Source: an uncultured Ectothiorhodospiraceae bacterium (GTDB lineage: Bacteria; Pseudomonadota; Gammaproteobacteria; UBA9214). Taken from it: a stretch of DNA of 64,000 nt. Below, one piece after another: positions 42,731 through 52,537 of this stretch. Numbering within the stretch: the first letter of the stretch is position 1; each line of letters starts with the position of its first letter. The translations under genes were made by a program, and so were the position numbers. Location of the stretch: positions 64,487 through 128,486 of the forward strand of contig CAMYMI010000013.1 of the NCBI GenBank assembly GCA_947259415.1, in the 5' to 3' direction. Below the pieces are notes generated by a model that worked only from the letters and a program-made list of their open reading frames with translations, had not been told where the DNA came from and did no database searches.

Positions 42731-44107
42731 TCAGCATTCGATCACGTTCACCGCCAGGCCGCCGCGCGCCGTCTCCTTGTATTTTGTCTTCATGTCCGCA
42801 CCGGTCTCGCGCATGGTCTTGATGACCTTGTCCAGGGAAACAAAGTGCTGGCCGTCGCCGCGCAGCGCCATACGTGAGGCATTGATGGCCTTGACGGCGC
42901 CCATGGCATTGCGTTCGATGCAGGGGACCTGCACCAGGCCACCGATCGGGTCGCAGGTCAGGCCGAGATTGTGTTCCATGGCGATCTCTGCGGCGTTTTC
43001 GACCTGCTCGGGTGTGCCGCCGAGCACTTCGGTGAGTCCCGCCGCGGCCATCGAGCAGGCCGTGCCGACCTCGCCCTGGCAGCCGACCTCGGCGCCGGAG
43101 ATCGAGGCGTTGATCGTGTAGAGGATACCGATGGCGCCGGCCGTCAGCAGGAAGCGCACGATGCCGTCATCGCTGCATCCGGGTGAGAACCTCGCGTAAT
43201 AGTGCAGCACGGCCGGGATAATGCCGGCGGCCCCGTTGGTGGGCGCCGTGACCACCCGCCCCCCGGCCGCGTTTTCCTCGTTGACCGCCAGGGCATACAG
43301 ATTCACCCAGTCCATGGTGCCCAGGGGTACGTTTTCCAGTTCGCGGTCGTTGGTAAGCTGGCGGTAGAGCCGGGCGGCGCGGCGTTTGACCCTGAGGCCG
43401 CCGGGCAGGATGCCCTCGGTGTGACAGCCGCGTTCGACACAGGCCTGCATGACGCCCCAGATATCCAGCAGACCGCTGCGGATCTCGGGTTCGGTTCGCC
43501 AGGCCATCTCGTTGCACAGCATCACCTGGCTCATGGAAAGGTTGTGCCTGGCGCAGAGCGCGAGTAATTCCGCGGCGCTGTTAAAATCATAGGGCAGCGG
43601 GGTACGGTCCTCGACAATGCGGTCGGCACCCGCGGCATCCTCGTTGACAACGAAGCCACCACCGACCGAGTAATAGACGCGTTCGTGCAGCGAGGTTCCC
43701 TCCGAGTCACGGGCCAGGAATTGCAGGCCGTTGGGGTGGAAGGGCAGGGTCTTGCGGCGATGGAATTCCAGGTCACGATCGGGGTCGAAATCGATTACCG
43801 GCCCCTTCGGCAGTTTCAGGCGCTGCTGCTGGCGCAGGGTTTCCAGGCGTGCCGGTATGGCGTCGGTATCAACCGTTTCGGGGTGCTCACCCTCCAGGCC
43901 CAGGATGACAGCCTTGTCCGTGCCGTGTCCCTTACCGGTGGCACCGAGTGAACCGAACAGCTGGATCTGTATCCCTGTCACCGCATCCAGCAACTCCCGC
44001 GCCGCCAGATCGGCAATGAACAGACCGGCCGCCCGCATCGGTCCAACGGTGTGCGAACTGGAGGGACCAATCCCGATTTTGAAAAGATCGAAAACGCTGA
44101 TTGCCAT
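42731..44107 (-). CDS. sdaA: L-serine ammonia-lyase, iron-sulfur type
   Basis: A 458-residue single-chain enzyme. N-terminal beta domain begins [24 protein letters not shown], the family signature. The alpha domain contains [16 protein letters not shown] and [16 protein letters not shown], with the cysteines that hold the 4Fe-4S cluster, and the usual SKVCSF-like tail position reads [11 protein letters not shown] with a terminal cysteine that completes the site. Converts L-serine to pyruvate and ammonia. Length is normal for E. coli SdaA/SdaB. Confidence 0.95.
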   Translation of the reverse strand: MAISVFDLFKIGIGPSSSHTVGPMRAAGLFIADLAARELLDAVTGIQIQLFGSLGATGKGHGTDKAVILGLEGEHPETVDTDAIPARLETLRQQQRLKLPKGPVIDFDPDRDLEFHRRKTLPFHPNGLQFLARDSEGTSLHERVYYSVGGGFVVNEDAAGADRIVEDRTPLPYDFNSAAELLALCARHNLSMSQVMLCNEMAWRTEPEIRSGLLDIWGVMQACVERGCHTEGILPGGLRVKRRAARLYRQLTNDRELENVPLGTMDWVNLYALAVNEENAAGGRVVTAPTNGAAGIIPAVLHYYARFSPGCSDDGIVRFLLTAGAIGILYTINASISGAEVGCQGEVGTACSMAAAGLTEVLGGTPEQVENAAEIAMEHNLGLTCDPIGGLVQVPCIERNAMGAVKAINASRMALRGDGQHFVSLDKVIKTMRETGADMKTKYKETARGGLAVNVIEC

Positions 44108-44329
44108 GAATTCTCCAGGAATTTATGTGTGTGAATCCGGCGTATTGTACGACCTGCTGCGCTATTCCCAACCGGTGCGACTTCTGCCCGGCCATGACTG
44201 CACTATGCCCGACCCCGTTGCGGGTGTTCAACACCACGTCCCTCGTGGTATCGGGCTGGCCGGGCCCCGGCGACGTGATTCGCCGGGTATCAGGCCCCCG
44301 GCCCGGCCGGGCAGGTCCGGTCAGAGTCT

Positions 44330-44557
44330 ATGACATCGCTGCCGATGCCGCTGCTGGAGGAATGCATCGTCAGCGAGTCTGAAGGCCGCAGCTATCCCGT
44401 GCGGGCAAGGCTGAAGGCGTGGAATGCCGGGAACCGGCAGGTGGTACTGCCCGGACCTTCCGTTCTCAATGACCGTGACACCACTGCCGTCACGCAGGTT
44501 GCAGCTGAGATCGCGTTATCCTTTGGAGCAGTGCCTGCCAGGGAAGGCGCTCACTGA
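44330..44557 (+). CDS. Possible 75-residue protein
   Basis: ATG to stop, 75 codons (MTSLPMPLLEECIVSESEGR, then VVLPGPSVLNDRDTTAVTQV). Codon third positions are GC-rich like those of the genes around it, but the ribosome site is weak and I know no family. Low confidence. Confidence 0.3.
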   Translation: MTSLPMPLLEECIVSESEGRSYPVRARLKAWNAGNRQVVLPGPSVLNDRDTTAVTQVAAEIALSFGAVPAREGAH

Positions 44558-44811
44558 ACCATCAACAGCGCACGCTTGATGGCACTCGCTCCTGTCTCGC
44601 AGCCGGCTGGAGGCTGGTATGCAACCAGGCCTCATTACCCGGTTGCCACCTATCCGTGAACTCAACACCATAATTTCTTATGGTATTATCTGTCTCAGGC
44701 CGTCATCAGAGGTGAGGGCCGGAAAGCAAGGTTTTTTACAGTTGACTGTTGTGTGCCATCTAGCGGTGTGTTCGATATTTCCCAACCCGAGCCTTATCGG
44801 GTAAGTGTCAG

Positions 44812-44817
44812 TATAAT
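44812..44817 (+). promoter_or_regulatory. Candidate -10 box for ffs
   Basis: A perfect TATAAT lies about 45 bp before the 4.5S RNA core. No good -35 is at the right distance, so transcription may begin near 44824 with later processing. Confidence 0.35.
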
Positions 44818-44857
44818 CCACCGGTCAGCCGTATTAGATTCTCAAACTGTTTATGGC

Positions 44858-44961
44858 GGCTTGTGCCGGTCCCCTCGCGACGATAAGCTGTGAACCCCGT
44901 CAGGCCCGGAAGGGAGCAGCGGCAGCAGTGGACTCGGGCGCCGGCGATAACTGTAGGTGAA
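44858..44961 (+). ncRNA. ffs: 4.5S RNA (bacterial small SRP RNA)
   Basis: The conserved SRP core is present at about 44888-44930: GTCAGGCCCGGAAGGGAGCA with the tetraloop (GGAA) and the symmetric internal loop. Flanking sequences GCCGG and CCGGC can pair to close the hairpin. It binds Ffh for membrane-protein targeting. Position directly upstream of dnaX is the usual one in gammaproteobacteria. Ends are approximate. Confidence 0.88.
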
Positions 44962-44981
44962 ATAACAAGGCACATCCGTCA

Positions 44982-46577
44982 ATGAGTTATCAGGTCCTCG
45001 CGCGCAAATGGCGCCCGCGTAGCTTCGCTGAGCTTGTCGGGCAGGAACATGTCCGCCAGGCGCTGGTCAACGCCCTGGATCACGACCGCCTGCACCATGC
45101 CTACCTGTTTACCGGTACCCGCGGTGTCGGCAAGACAACCATCGCCAGGATATTTGCCAAGTCCCTCAACTGCGAGGAAGGCGTCGGCTCCACACCATGC
45201 GGCAAATGCAGCGCCTGCGAGGAAATCGACAGCGGCCGTTTTGTCGATCTGGTCGAGGTGGATGCGGCATCCCGTACCAAGGTCGAGGACACCCGTGAAC
45301 TGCTCGAGAATGTGCAGTACGCACCGACCCGGGGGCGTTACAAGGTTTACCTCATTGACGAGGTGCACATGCTTTCGGGTCACAGCTTCAATGCGCTGTT
45401 GAAGACCCTCGAAGAGCCGCCACCCCATGTGAAATTCCTGCTGGCAACAACTGATCCGCAGAAACTGCCGGTCACGATCCTGTCGCGCTGCCTGCAATTT
45501 AATCTCAAGAGCCTGACTGTTCCGCAAATTACCGGACAGCTCGAATCAATTCTCAAGCACGAGAAGATCAAGGCGGACGATGCTGCCATCCGGCAGCTGG
45601 CATTTGCCGCGGATGGAAGCCTGCGGGATGCCCTGAGCCTGCTGGATCAGGCCATCGCCTACGGCAGTGGCGCACTCGTGGAGAACGAGGTGCGCACCAT
45701 GCTCGGTACGATTGATCGGGATGCTGTCTACCGCATACTGAATCACCTGGCAGACAATGATGCCGCGCGCCTGCTGGATGAAATCCGTGCCGCGGACGAA
45801 TTCGCTCCGGACTACGAGGCCCTGCTGGCCGATATGCTGTCCATACTGCAGCGAGTCGCCCTGGCCCAGGCCCTCCCGGATGCCATTGACGATACCTTCG
45901 GCGACCGGGATGCCGTCCTCGGACTGGCCGGAAGGTTTCCTCCCGAGGATGTACAGCTTTACTATCAGATTGGCCTGATCGGCCGGCGCGACCTTTCCCT
46001 TTCCCCCGAGCCACGCGCGGGCTTCGAGATGGTGATGCTGCGCATGCTGGCCTTTCGTCCAGCGGCCGCGACCGGTTCAGTACGCGGGGCCACCCGCAGG
46101 TCGACAGAAACAGACGTGCAGCCAGGCCGCGCCAGGCCAGCCAGGACGGTTGCACCCGCCGAGCCACCGAATAGTACCGGGAAGGGCGGGGCTGAACCGG
46201 TGGAATGGGCGCAGATTGTAGAGAAACTGGTCCTCAAGGGCCTGACGCATCAACTGGCAGTGAACTGTGCCTTGCAGGAGATTACCGGAAGTGCGGTGAC
46301 CCTGACGGTGGACCCCTCTCACGCGCGTCTTCTCAGCAAGGCACGCTGTAGCCAGATGGAGAAGGCCCTGTGCACGTATTACGGTCGCGACGTCAAGCTG
46401 AAGATCCTGGAGGACGGACCACTGCAAAATGAGACGCCGGCTGGAAAACAGGCGCGAGATCAGGAAAACCGCCAGCAACAGGCCATCAAGTCGATCGAAA
46501 GCGACGAGAATATAAAGGCATTTCAGGATACCTTCGCGGCGACGGTTAATTACGATTCAATTCGCCCACGTGACTAG
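44982..46577 (+). CDS. dnaX: DNA polymerase III subunit tau/gamma
   Basis: A 531-residue clamp-loader subunit: the YQVLARKWRPRSFAELVGQE start, Walker A GTRGVGKTTIARI, zinc site CGKCSACEEI, Walker B LIDEVHMLS, sensor motifs TTDPQKLPVTILSRC. The C-terminal tail binds the polymerase alpha subunit; it is shorter than in E. coli (643 aa). I found no A-rich slippery sequence to make a gamma form. Begins 20 bp after 4.5S RNA and is followed by ybaB and recR. Confidence 0.96.
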   Translation: MSYQVLARKWRPRSFAELVGQEHVRQALVNALDHDRLHHAYLFTGTRGVGKTTIARIFAKSLNCEEGVGSTPCGKCSACEEIDSGRFVDLVEVDAASRTKVEDTRELLENVQYAPTRGRYKVYLIDEVHMLSGHSFNALLKTLEEPPPHVKFLLATTDPQKLPVTILSRCLQFNLKSLTVPQITGQLESILKHEKIKADDAAIRQLAFAADGSLRDALSLLDQAIAYGSGALVENEVRTMLGTIDRDAVYRILNHLADNDAARLLDEIRAADEFAPDYEALLADMLSILQRVALAQALPDAIDDTFGDRDAVLGLAGRFPPEDVQLYYQIGLIGRRDLSLSPEPRAGFEMVMLRMLAFRPAAATGSVRGATRRSTETDVQPGRARPARTVAPAEPPNSTGKGGAEPVEWAQIVEKLVLKGLTHQLAVNCALQEITGSAVTLTVDPSHARLLSKARCSQMEKALCTYYGRDVKLKILEDGPLQNETPAGKQARDQENRQQQAIKSIESDENIKAFQDTFAATVNYDSIRPRD

Positions 46578-46631
46578 ATCTAAGGGTATTAACAGTACGA
46601 TTCAAGAATTCTGGATAATGAGGTAAGCACA

Positions 46632-46955
46632 ATGAAAGGCGGACTAGGTAACTTGATGAAGCAGGCCCAGGAAATGCAGGCCAACATGCAGAAGGCCCAG
46701 GAAGAGCTTGCCAAACTGGAAGTCACCGGTGAATCCGGGGGCGGTCTGGTCAGCGTGGTCATGACCGGCAAGCACGAGGTGCGGCGTGTCAACATCGATG
46801 ACACGCTGCTGGGTGATGACAAGGACATGCTCGAGGATCTGGTGGCGGCGGCCATCAACGATGCCGTGCACAAGGTTGAGTCAACCACCCAGGAGCGTCT
46901 TTCCGGTCTCGCCGGAGGGCTCAATCTCCCGCCCGGTATGAAGCTGCCTTTCTGA
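46632..46955 (+). CDS. ybaB: YbaB/EbfC nucleoid-associated protein
   Basis: A 107-residue member: [20 protein letters not shown] start, a glycine-rich [14 protein letters not shown] strand and the PPGMKLPF ending. Homodimer that binds DNA. AGGTAAG precedes the ATG. Standard location between dnaX and recR, and likely co-transcribed. Confidence 0.95.
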   Translation: MKGGLGNLMKQAQEMQANMQKAQEELAKLEVTGESGGGLVSVVMTGKHEVRRVNIDDTLLGDDKDMLEDLVAAAINDAVHKVESTTQERLSGLAGGLNLPPGMKLPF

Positions 46956-46960
46956 TACCC

Positions 46961-47557
46961 ATGAGTACTTCCCGCCTGATCGGGCAGTTGATCGAATCCC
47001 TTCGCTGCCTGCCCGGTGTGGGCCCGAAATCCGCACAACGCATGGCCTACCACCTGCTGGAACATGATCGCGAGGGTGGCCGGCGGCTGGCCGAGGCGCT
47101 GAACCAGTCGATGGAGCGAATCGGTCATTGCCGTGACTGCCGCACCCTGAGTGAGGACGACCGCTGTACCCTGTGTTCCAGCGAGCGCCGGGACCGCAGC
47201 CTGCTGTGCGTAGTGGAGACACCGGCGGATGTGCTGGCGCTGGAGCAGTCCATCGGTTACCAGGGCCTGTATTTTGTTTTGATGGGACACCTGTCGCCGC
47301 TGGACGGCATCGGGCCGGAAGAGCTGGGCCTGGACCAGCTGGAGCCACGCCTGCGGGGCGGTGAGGTCCGGGAACTGATCCTGGCTACCAATCCCACCGT
47401 GGAAGGGGAGGCAACCGCTCATTATATCGGCGAAATCGCCCATGCCTGCGGAGTCCGCGTTACCCGGATCGCGCACGGCGTGCCCATGGGCGGCGAGCTG
47501 GAATACATCGATGGCAATACCCTGTCGCACGCCTTTGCTGGCCGCACCGAGCTGTAG
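46961..47557 (+). CDS. recR: Recombination mediator RecR
   Basis: A 198-residue protein: helix-hairpin-helix at the start ([20 protein letters not shown]), four-cysteine zinc finger ([16 protein letters not shown]), Toprim domain ([20 protein letters not shown]) and the [18 protein letters not shown] ending. Acts with RecFO to load RecA on gapped DNA. Its ATG is 5 bp after ybaB. It ends the dnaX operon; the nested repeat stack begins 24 bp later. Confidence 0.96.
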   Translation: MSTSRLIGQLIESLRCLPGVGPKSAQRMAYHLLEHDREGGRRLAEALNQSMERIGHCRDCRTLSEDDRCTLCSSERRDRSLLCVVETPADVLALEQSIGYQGLYFVLMGHLSPLDGIGPEELGLDQLEPRLRGGEVRELILATNPTVEGEATAHYIGEIAHACGVRVTRIAHGVPMGGELEYIDGNTLSHAFAGRTEL

Positions 47558-47777
47558 TGGCCCGTTAAACGACCAGGACCTCACCGCAAAGGCGTAAAGA
47601 AATGAAATTCTTTCAAAAAAATAATCTCACCGCAGAGACGCACGGCTGCATGGAGAAGGTGAGACCGGGAACCGGTCGAGAGGCTGGCCTGGGCCACGCA
47701 GGAGGTAGAGTACCAAAAGTAGGCACTCCAGGCGACGCAAGGAGCAGTTAGCGAGAGAACGCAGAGAAAACATTTAA

Positions 47778-47786
47778 ATAAATTAT
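47778..47786. repeat. Target-site duplication, left copy
   Basis: ATAAATTAT, identical to 48049-48057 across MITE copy 3. Confidence 0.85.
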
Positions 47787-48048
47787 CACTGCTGTCCCAT
47801 AAACATTGAGTAGAATTAACTGTAGTTTCATGTATGACAAGACTGATACCGTTGGCCTTTACACTCGGGACATGAATCCGCGTCGCCACCATACAAACAG
47901 AACGTCCCTTCTCCCACCGGGACTCTTTTCAGTACCCCCTTGAGGGGTAGAAGGCCAGGATGAGGGGATATAAAATCAGTCATTTTTTATTTTATCCCCT
48001 CTCCCCAACCCTCTCCCGGTGGGAGAGGGGATTTATGGGACAGCAGTG
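47787..48048. mobile_element. MITE-like element copy 3 (262 bp)
   Basis: Perfect 17-bp inverted ends CACTGCTGTCCCATAAA, with perfect 9-bp flanking repeats ATAAATTAT. Its internal blocks (reversed CTACCCCTCAAGGGGGTACT, CCCCTCATCCTGG and the pyrimidine-rich CCCTCTCCCC) match copies 1 and 2 in inverted order. The left arm after the terminal repeat (TTGAGTAGAATTAACTGTAG) aligns with the right end of copy 1, showing common descent. No transposase ORF. Confidence 0.93.
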
Positions 48049-48057
48049 ATAAATTAT
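48049..48057. repeat. Target-site duplication, right copy
   Basis: ATAAATTAT, identical to 47778-47786. Confidence 0.85.
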
Positions 48058-48220
48058 TATTCGGTTAATAATGCTTTTTCAGTGCATAGACACAGTAAAT
48101 GTTCGGGGTTTTTTAAAAACAATTCTTTTCTCTGCATCTCTGCGGTAAGTATCTAATTTGTCCTTTGCGTCCTTTGCGTCCTTTGCGGTGATTAATGTAT
48201 TTCTGATCTAGGGGGTAATT

Positions 48221-48565
48221 ATGGCTAACTGTATTTTCTGCAAGATGGCCCAGGGTGAAATAAAACCGGATGTCGTCTACGAAGACGATGAGGTCCTTGC
48301 CTTCAGGGACATGAACCCCCAGGCCCCGACGCATTTTCTGGTAATCCCCAGGCAGCATATCCCCACTACCAACGACCTGGAGGCTGGCGATGCCGAACTG
48401 GTGGGTAAGTTGTACCTGGCGGCCCGGCAGGTGGCCGCTGACGAAGGCATTGCCGAGCGTGGCTACCGCATGGTGATGAACTGCAACCCCGAGGCGGGCC
48501 AGTCGGTCTATCACATCCACCTGCACGTGCTTGGTGGACGGCCTATGAAGTGGCCACCGGGTTAG
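48221..48565 (+). CDS. HIT-family nucleotide hydrolase (HinT-like)
   Basis: A 114-residue HIT protein: CIFCKMAQGEIKPDVVYEDD with a zinc pair, HFLVIPRQHI and the histidine triad HIHLHVLGGRPMKWPPG. Length and ending match HinT. Hydrolyses AMP-phosphoramidates. GGGGG precedes the ATG. The nested repeat stack ends 30 bp upstream, so the native promoter may be affected. Confidence 0.95.
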   Translation: MANCIFCKMAQGEIKPDVVYEDDEVLAFRDMNPQAPTHFLVIPRQHIPTTNDLEAGDAELVGKLYLAARQVAADEGIAERGYRMVMNCNPEAGQSVYHIHLHVLGGRPMKWPPG

Positions 48566-48574
48566 CAGGTGACA

Positions 48575-49534
48575 TCAGGGCGTCGCTTCACTCATCCACT
48601 GCAACAGGTTCCGGTAGCTTTCCAGGCGCCGCTCGCTGATCTCCCCGCGGCTCGCTGCCGCACCCAGCGCGCACTCGGGTTCATTCACATGCCGGCAGTT
48701 ATGGAATCTGCACTGTCCGAGGAAAGGGCGGAATTCGCGAAAGCCTTGCGCCAGCTCGACTGCCTCTGTCGGCTCCAGTCTGAAATCGCGCACCCCCGGT
48801 GAATCGATCAGATTGCCGCCATGCGGCAGGTGATAGAGCGTGGTGGCAGTCGTGGTGTGCCGGCCCTGCCCAGAGGCATCGGAGAGTCTGCCGATAGCGA
48901 TATCCAGGTCCGGCAACAGCCTCATGATGAGCGATGATTTGCCCACGCCCGACTGTCCGACCAGTATGCTGGTCTTGCCGGCCAGCGCCTCTGCCAGCGA
49001 GTCGATGCCGTCATCGGTGAGTGCGCTGGTATAGAGAAGCTGATAGCCGATGCCGGCATAGACGCTGATCCGGGTAGCCAGTGTCTCACGTGTATCCGTA
49101 TCAAGCAGGTCGGACTTGTTGATCACCAGAACCGGGCTGGTACCGATGAGTTCGGCCGCGACCAGGTACTTGTCGATAAGGAATTCATCCAGTGCGGGCT
49201 GTGATGCACTGACGACGACGATCTGATCGATGTTGGCAGCCAGGGGCCGTGGTTTGTGTGTGATATCCAGGCGCTTGAGGACAGTGCTGCGCGGCGCGAC
49301 CGCGACTACGACGCCTTCCCCGCTGCCAGTGGGTTCCCAGCTGACACGGTCGCCGCTGACAATCTGACCCAGGTTACGACGTGCCACGCAGCGATGCAGG
49401 TCCCTGCCACCGTCTTCTACCAGCAGTGCCTTGCCGTAATTGACGATTACCAGCCCGTTCGCTTGCTGCACTGGCCGGTTGTTCTGTGAGGTTTCGATGG
49501 GGTTCGGGTCAGGAGAGGTGCGCTTGGCTGACAT
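48575..49534 (-). CDS. rsgA: Ribosome small-subunit GTPase RsgA
   Basis: A 319-residue circularly permuted GTPase: NKSDLLD precedes GQSGVGKSSL and DSPGVRDF; the C-terminal zinc knuckle has CRFHNCRHVNEPECAL. The OB-fold comes first (ALLVEDGGRDLHRCVARRNL). Late-stage 30S maturation factor. Last gene of a four-gene minus-strand group with phhB, cytochrome c and M48 protease. Confidence 0.97.
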   Translation of the reverse strand: MSAKRTSPDPNPIETSQNNRPVQQANGLVIVNYGKALLVEDGGRDLHRCVARRNLGQIVSGDRVSWEPTGSGEGVVVAVAPRSTVLKRLDITHKPRPLAANIDQIVVVSASQPALDEFLIDKYLVAAELIGTSPVLVINKSDLLDTDTRETLATRISVYAGIGYQLLYTSALTDDGIDSLAEALAGKTSILVGQSGVGKSSLIMRLLPDLDIAIGRLSDASGQGRHTTTATTLYHLPHGGNLIDSPGVRDFRLEPTEAVELAQGFREFRPFLGQCRFHNCRHVNEPECALGAAASRGEISERRLESYRNLLQWMSEATP

Positions 49535-49601
49535 GCCGTTCTATCAGAAGACGATCCGGCGCGTTCCTCTACGGACGCTGTTGAAAAGACCCGGGACAGG
49601 T

Positions 49602-49952
49602 TTATACGGCCTTCGTGAGCAGGGCATCGATCTTGGCAGCGCAGATGAAGTCATTGGTGGAAAGGCCGCCGACCGAGTGTGTGCTGTAGCGCACCCGGCA
49701 GCGGTTATAACCGACCTCGAGGTCCGGGTGATGGTCTTCCGTGTGCGCAACCCAGGCCAGTGTATTGACGAAGGCAATGGTCTGGTAGTAGTTGTCGAAG
49801 CCGAAGTTGCGACTGATTGCGGTGGCGTTGTCTTCCAGAACCCAGTCGGGATGCAGCTCGGGCAGGTATTCCGCCGCCTGTTCCGCACCCAGGGATGGAT
49901 CGCCCTTTTTACAGGGTTTGCAGTGACTGTCCCTCAGCTCCAGTGTCGCCAT
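49602..49952 (-). CDS. phhB: 4a-hydroxytetrahydrobiopterin dehydratase
   Basis: A 116-residue pterin-4a-carbinolamine dehydratase: LPELHPDWVLEDN, a FVNTLAWVAHTEDHHPDLEV stretch with the catalytic histidines (HxxDHHP) and STHSVGGLSTNDFI. Recycles pterin cofactor or acts in coactivator/moonlighting roles. No phenylalanine hydroxylase in the window. Starts 5 bp after the cytochrome stop. Confidence 0.93.
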   Translation of the reverse strand: MATLELRDSHCKPCKKGDPSLGAEQAAEYLPELHPDWVLEDNATAISRNFGFDNYYQTIAFVNTLAWVAHTEDHHPDLEVGYNRCRVRYSTHSVGGLSTNDFICAAKIDALLTKAV

Positions 49953-49957
49953 GCCGG

Positions 49958-50233
49958 CTACTTGAAATGGTAGTAGTTCGTGTTCAGATAAGAGGTCACC
50001 GCATTAACGTCGTCATCGAACCACTTGAGGCCCAGTGACAGTTCACAGCGCTTAACCTGATTCTTCAGGCCTTCCAGGGTTGTGATGCGACGGTTTTCCC
50101 TGGTGTAGACAGCGTCACTGTGACAACTTGTGCAGTTGATCTCAACCAGTGCCTTGCCGGTGTCGGCCGCCTGCAGAGCCTGTGTTGCCGCCAGTAACGG
50201 GACGAGAGCGGCGGTCTTGATGAGTCTGTTCAT
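49958..50233 (-). CDS. Small monohaem c-type cytochrome
   Basis: A 91-residue protein with a signal peptide (TAALVPLLAATQALQA), one haem site CTSCHSDAVYT and a short class I ending (GLKWFDDDVNAVTSYLNTNY, lacking a usual Met in a standard loop). Electron carrier in the periplasm. Its start overlaps the M48 protease stop by 4 bp, so the two are translationally coupled. Confidence 0.88.
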   Translation of the reverse strand: MNRLIKTAALVPLLAATQALQAADTGKALVEINCTSCHSDAVYTRENRRITTLEGLKNQVKRCELSLGLKWFDDDVNAVTSYLNTNYYHFK

Positions 50234-51498
50234 GCGTAGCCTCCTGATGATATCTGTTTCATATTACCGGATATCTGCGAGATCCGCAGCGGTGCGGGCG
50301 GATGCGAGTCATGGAATGCCGAGTACAGCGGGTCCGGTGTCAGGGTGCTGGCGTTTTCCCTGTACATCTTGACCAGGGCCTGCACCAGGTCGCTGCCGCT
50401 GGATTGCTGCACCGCGTAGGCATCCGCCTCGAATTCATGCTTGCGGGAAAGCCGCGCCATCAGCGGCAGGAGGAAAAAAGTGAACGCCGGGGTGATCATC
50501 ATGAACAGCATCAGGGCCATGTAGGAGGATGGCTGGCTGACACCCAGGCCATGGTAGAACCAGTGCTGACCGACCAGCCAGCCGAGCACAGCAAGACCGG
50601 CGAGGCTGAGTGCGGCAGTCGTCAGCAGGCGTTTCTGGATATGCCTGAGTTTGAAATGGCCGAGTTCATGGGCCAGCACCGCCTCGATTTCCTGTGGATC
50701 AAGGCTTTCCAGCAGCGTATCGAAAAAGACAATTCGCTTGTTGCGCCCGAACCCGGTGAAATAGGCGTTACCGTGACCGGAACGGCGCGAGCCGTCCATG
50801 ACGTAGATGCCCTGGCTCTTGAAGCCGCATTTGTCGAGCAGCGCCTGGATGCGGTTCTTCAGGGTTTCATTTTCCAGCGGGGTGAACTTGTTGAACAGCG
50901 GTGCGATGACCGCCGGGTAGGCCCAGTACATCACCAGCGAAAAGGTCATCCACACCAGCCAGACATACAGCCACCAGAGACTGCCGGTGGAGTCCATGAT
51001 CCAAAGGGCCAGAACGATCATCGGTGCACCGATGACAATCAGCAGGATGGCCTGTTTTACAAGGTCACTGACATAAATGCCCAGGCTGGAACGATTGAAG
51101 CCGAAGCGCTCTTCGATTACGAAGGTGTTGTAGAGACTGAACGGGAGATCCAGCAGGGTCATGATGATCATGGCGCTCAGAATTAATCCGACACCGGTCG
51201 TGATCGGGCCAAGGCCGGCACTGCGCCAGCTGCTGTCGAGCCACTCCAGCCCGCCGCCGAGTGTCCAGGCAAGCAGCAGCAGGCTGCCATAAACCAGCTC
51301 GATCATGCCGAGGCCGGTTTTGGTCACGGTATAGTCAGCGGCCTTGTGATGCTCGTCGAGCGCGATGCGCTCGGCAAACTCGCCCGGTACGGCTACGCGG
51401 TGGGCACGAACATGTGATCGCTGCCGGCTGGCCAGCCAGAGTTGCAGCAGTGTCGACCCGGCAAGTGCGGCAACAAATACGGCGGTAAACAGGTTCAT
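50230..51498 (-). CDS. M48 (Ste24-type) zinc metalloprotease
   Basis: A 422-residue membrane protease. ATG 51498 follows GGAAGGA; a longer frame upstream lacks support. Multiple helices precede the family core with [20 protein letters not shown], active HELGHFK, and a later EFEADAYAV zinc ligand. The N-terminal region ([21 protein letters not shown], split into family motifs) fits the CAAX-type Ste24 enzymes. Membrane protein quality control is the usual role in bacteria. It is divergent from orn. Confidence 0.94.
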   Translation of the reverse strand: MNLFTAVFVAALAGSTLLQLWLASRQRSHVRAHRVAVPGEFAERIALDEHHKAADYTVTKTGLGMIELVYGSLLLLAWTLGGGLEWLDSSWRSAGLGPITTGVGLILSAMIIMTLLDLPFSLYNTFVIEERFGFNRSSLGIYVSDLVKQAILLIVIGAPMIVLALWIMDSTGSLWWLYVWLVWMTFSLVMYWAYPAVIAPLFNKFTPLENETLKNRIQALLDKCGFKSQGIYVMDGSRRSGHGNAYFTGFGRNKRIVFFDTLLESLDPQEIEAVLAHELGHFKLRHIQKRLLTTAALSLAGLAVLGWLVGQHWFYHGLGVSQPSSYMALMLFMMITPAFTFFLLPLMARLSRKHEFEADAYAVQQSSGSDLVQALVKMYRENASTLTPDPLYSAFHDSHPPAPLRISQISGNMKQISSGGYA

Positions 51499-51589
51499 CG
51501 ATTCCTTCCGGTTTTCACAAGAACATTGTTGGAGATTAGCCTCTGGTACAATGCGAGACAACCATACTGATTGGAAGGGAAGGCAGCGC

Positions 51590-52135
51590 ATGACGCAAGA
51601 TGCAGGCAACCTCATCTGGATCGATCTGGAAATGACCGGGCTCGACACCACCAGGGATTACATCATCGAGATAGCGACCGTCATCACTGACAGCAAGCTC
51701 AACATCGTGGCGGAAGGGCCGGTGCTGGCGATTCATCAGGCGGACGAGATCCTGAGTGGCATGGACGAGTGGAACACCCGGCAGCACGGAAACTCCGGCC
51801 TGACCGAGCGGGTCCGCAACAGTAAGCTGGACGAACGCGCGGCAGAGCACCAGACACTGGAATTTCTGGCGCAGCATGTCCCGCCCGATACCTCGCCGAT
51901 GTGCGGCAACAGTATTTGCCAGGACCGGCGCTTTCTGGCGCGTTGCATGCCCGATCTGGAACGCTATTTTCATTACCGCAACCTGGATGTCAGCACCCTC
52001 AAGGAACTCGCGAACCGCTGGTCGCCGGACGTGACCAAGGGATTCACCAAGGGCAATACCCATCTTGCGATGGACGACGTGAAGGATTCAATCCGCGAAC
52101 TGCAGCACTACCGGGAGCTGCTTCTCAAGCTTTAG
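51590..52135 (+). CDS. orn: Oligoribonuclease
   Basis: A 181-residue DEDDh exonuclease: [12 protein letters not shown], an [12 protein letters not shown] segment, [14 protein letters not shown] and the [11 protein letters not shown] ending with the acidic pair. Degrades 2-5 nt RNAs and pGpG. ATG 51590 follows GAAGGGAAGG. Divergent from M48 gene with a 91-bp gap. Confidence 0.97.
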   Translation: MTQDAGNLIWIDLEMTGLDTTRDYIIEIATVITDSKLNIVAEGPVLAIHQADEILSGMDEWNTRQHGNSGLTERVRNSKLDERAAEHQTLEFLAQHVPPDTSPMCGNSICQDRRFLARCMPDLERYFHYRNLDVSTLKELANRWSPDVTKGFTKGNTHLAMDDVKDSIRELQHYRELLLKL

Positions 52136-52537
52136 AGTCCCCGATAGGGGATCAGTAACCCTCCCCGCCTACAGGCGATGGATCAGCATGTATGCAAATG
52201 CTGCTTTGACGATTAATAATATGACGCTTGAAATGGGTCCCTTCCCCTTTATGCCCATCATTTGGGGCCCCGGTAGAAGGGCAGGATGAGGGAATATAAA
52301 TCTAAGGGGCTGTTTGTTGTATTGATCCCCTCTCCCCAACCCTCTCGGCGACTGCTCCATGCGTCGCCTAGAGCGCCTACTTTTGGTGCTCTACCGCCGA
52401 CATCCCTGTCGGCGTCCCGAAGGGAGAGGGAAAGAATAATCAGCTGAACGGCCGATGCATCCGGTTTTTTTGCCATAACTCGAAGTCGCCGGCTTTAGCC
52501 GGTGGGGTTTCACCCCGCATGGCGGGCGTCTGTCCTG
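52136..52537. repeat. Decayed MITE relative and module in a 400-bp gap
   Basis: At about 52262-52440, reversed blocks of the MITE interior appear (GTAGAAGGGCAGGATGAGGG, CCCCTCTCCCCAACCCTCTC and GCCGACATCCCTGTCGGC), but neither CACTGCTGTCCCA end nor flanking repeats are present. Between them lies CGCCTAGAGCGCCTACTTTT, whose inverse occurs at about 47715-47740 in diverged form. This is a truncated or very old copy. Before it I see nothing. Confidence 0.7.

Larger units (their letters stand above)
44108..44823. other. Intergenic region with one weak ORF
   Basis: About 700 bp between sdaA and ffs. One possible small gene (44330-44557) is listed separately. ACCATAA / TTATGGT (44667-44684) forms a small hairpin without a T tract. 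No other structure is convincing. Confidence 0.4.
47581..48191. repeat. Nested inverted-repeat stack (outer TCACCGCAAAGG element)
   Basis: The outer pair is TCACCGCAAAGGCGTAAAG at 47581 and, inverted, TCACCGCAAAGGACGCAAAG ending at 48191. A second pair lies inside (TCACCGCAGAGACGCA from 47626; its inverse CTCTGCATCTCTGCGGTAA to about 48147). The MITE at 47787-48048 sits in the middle. The same outer ends flank the short element at 60674-60798. No ORF inside is convincing. Confidence 0.75.

Noticed and set aside
44667-44684. ACCATAA/TTATGGT hairpin before ffs
   Set aside because: Short, no T tract, AT-rich; likely chance.
44982-46577. A programmed frameshift in dnaX
   Set aside because: No A-rich slippery sequence or following hairpin was visible.
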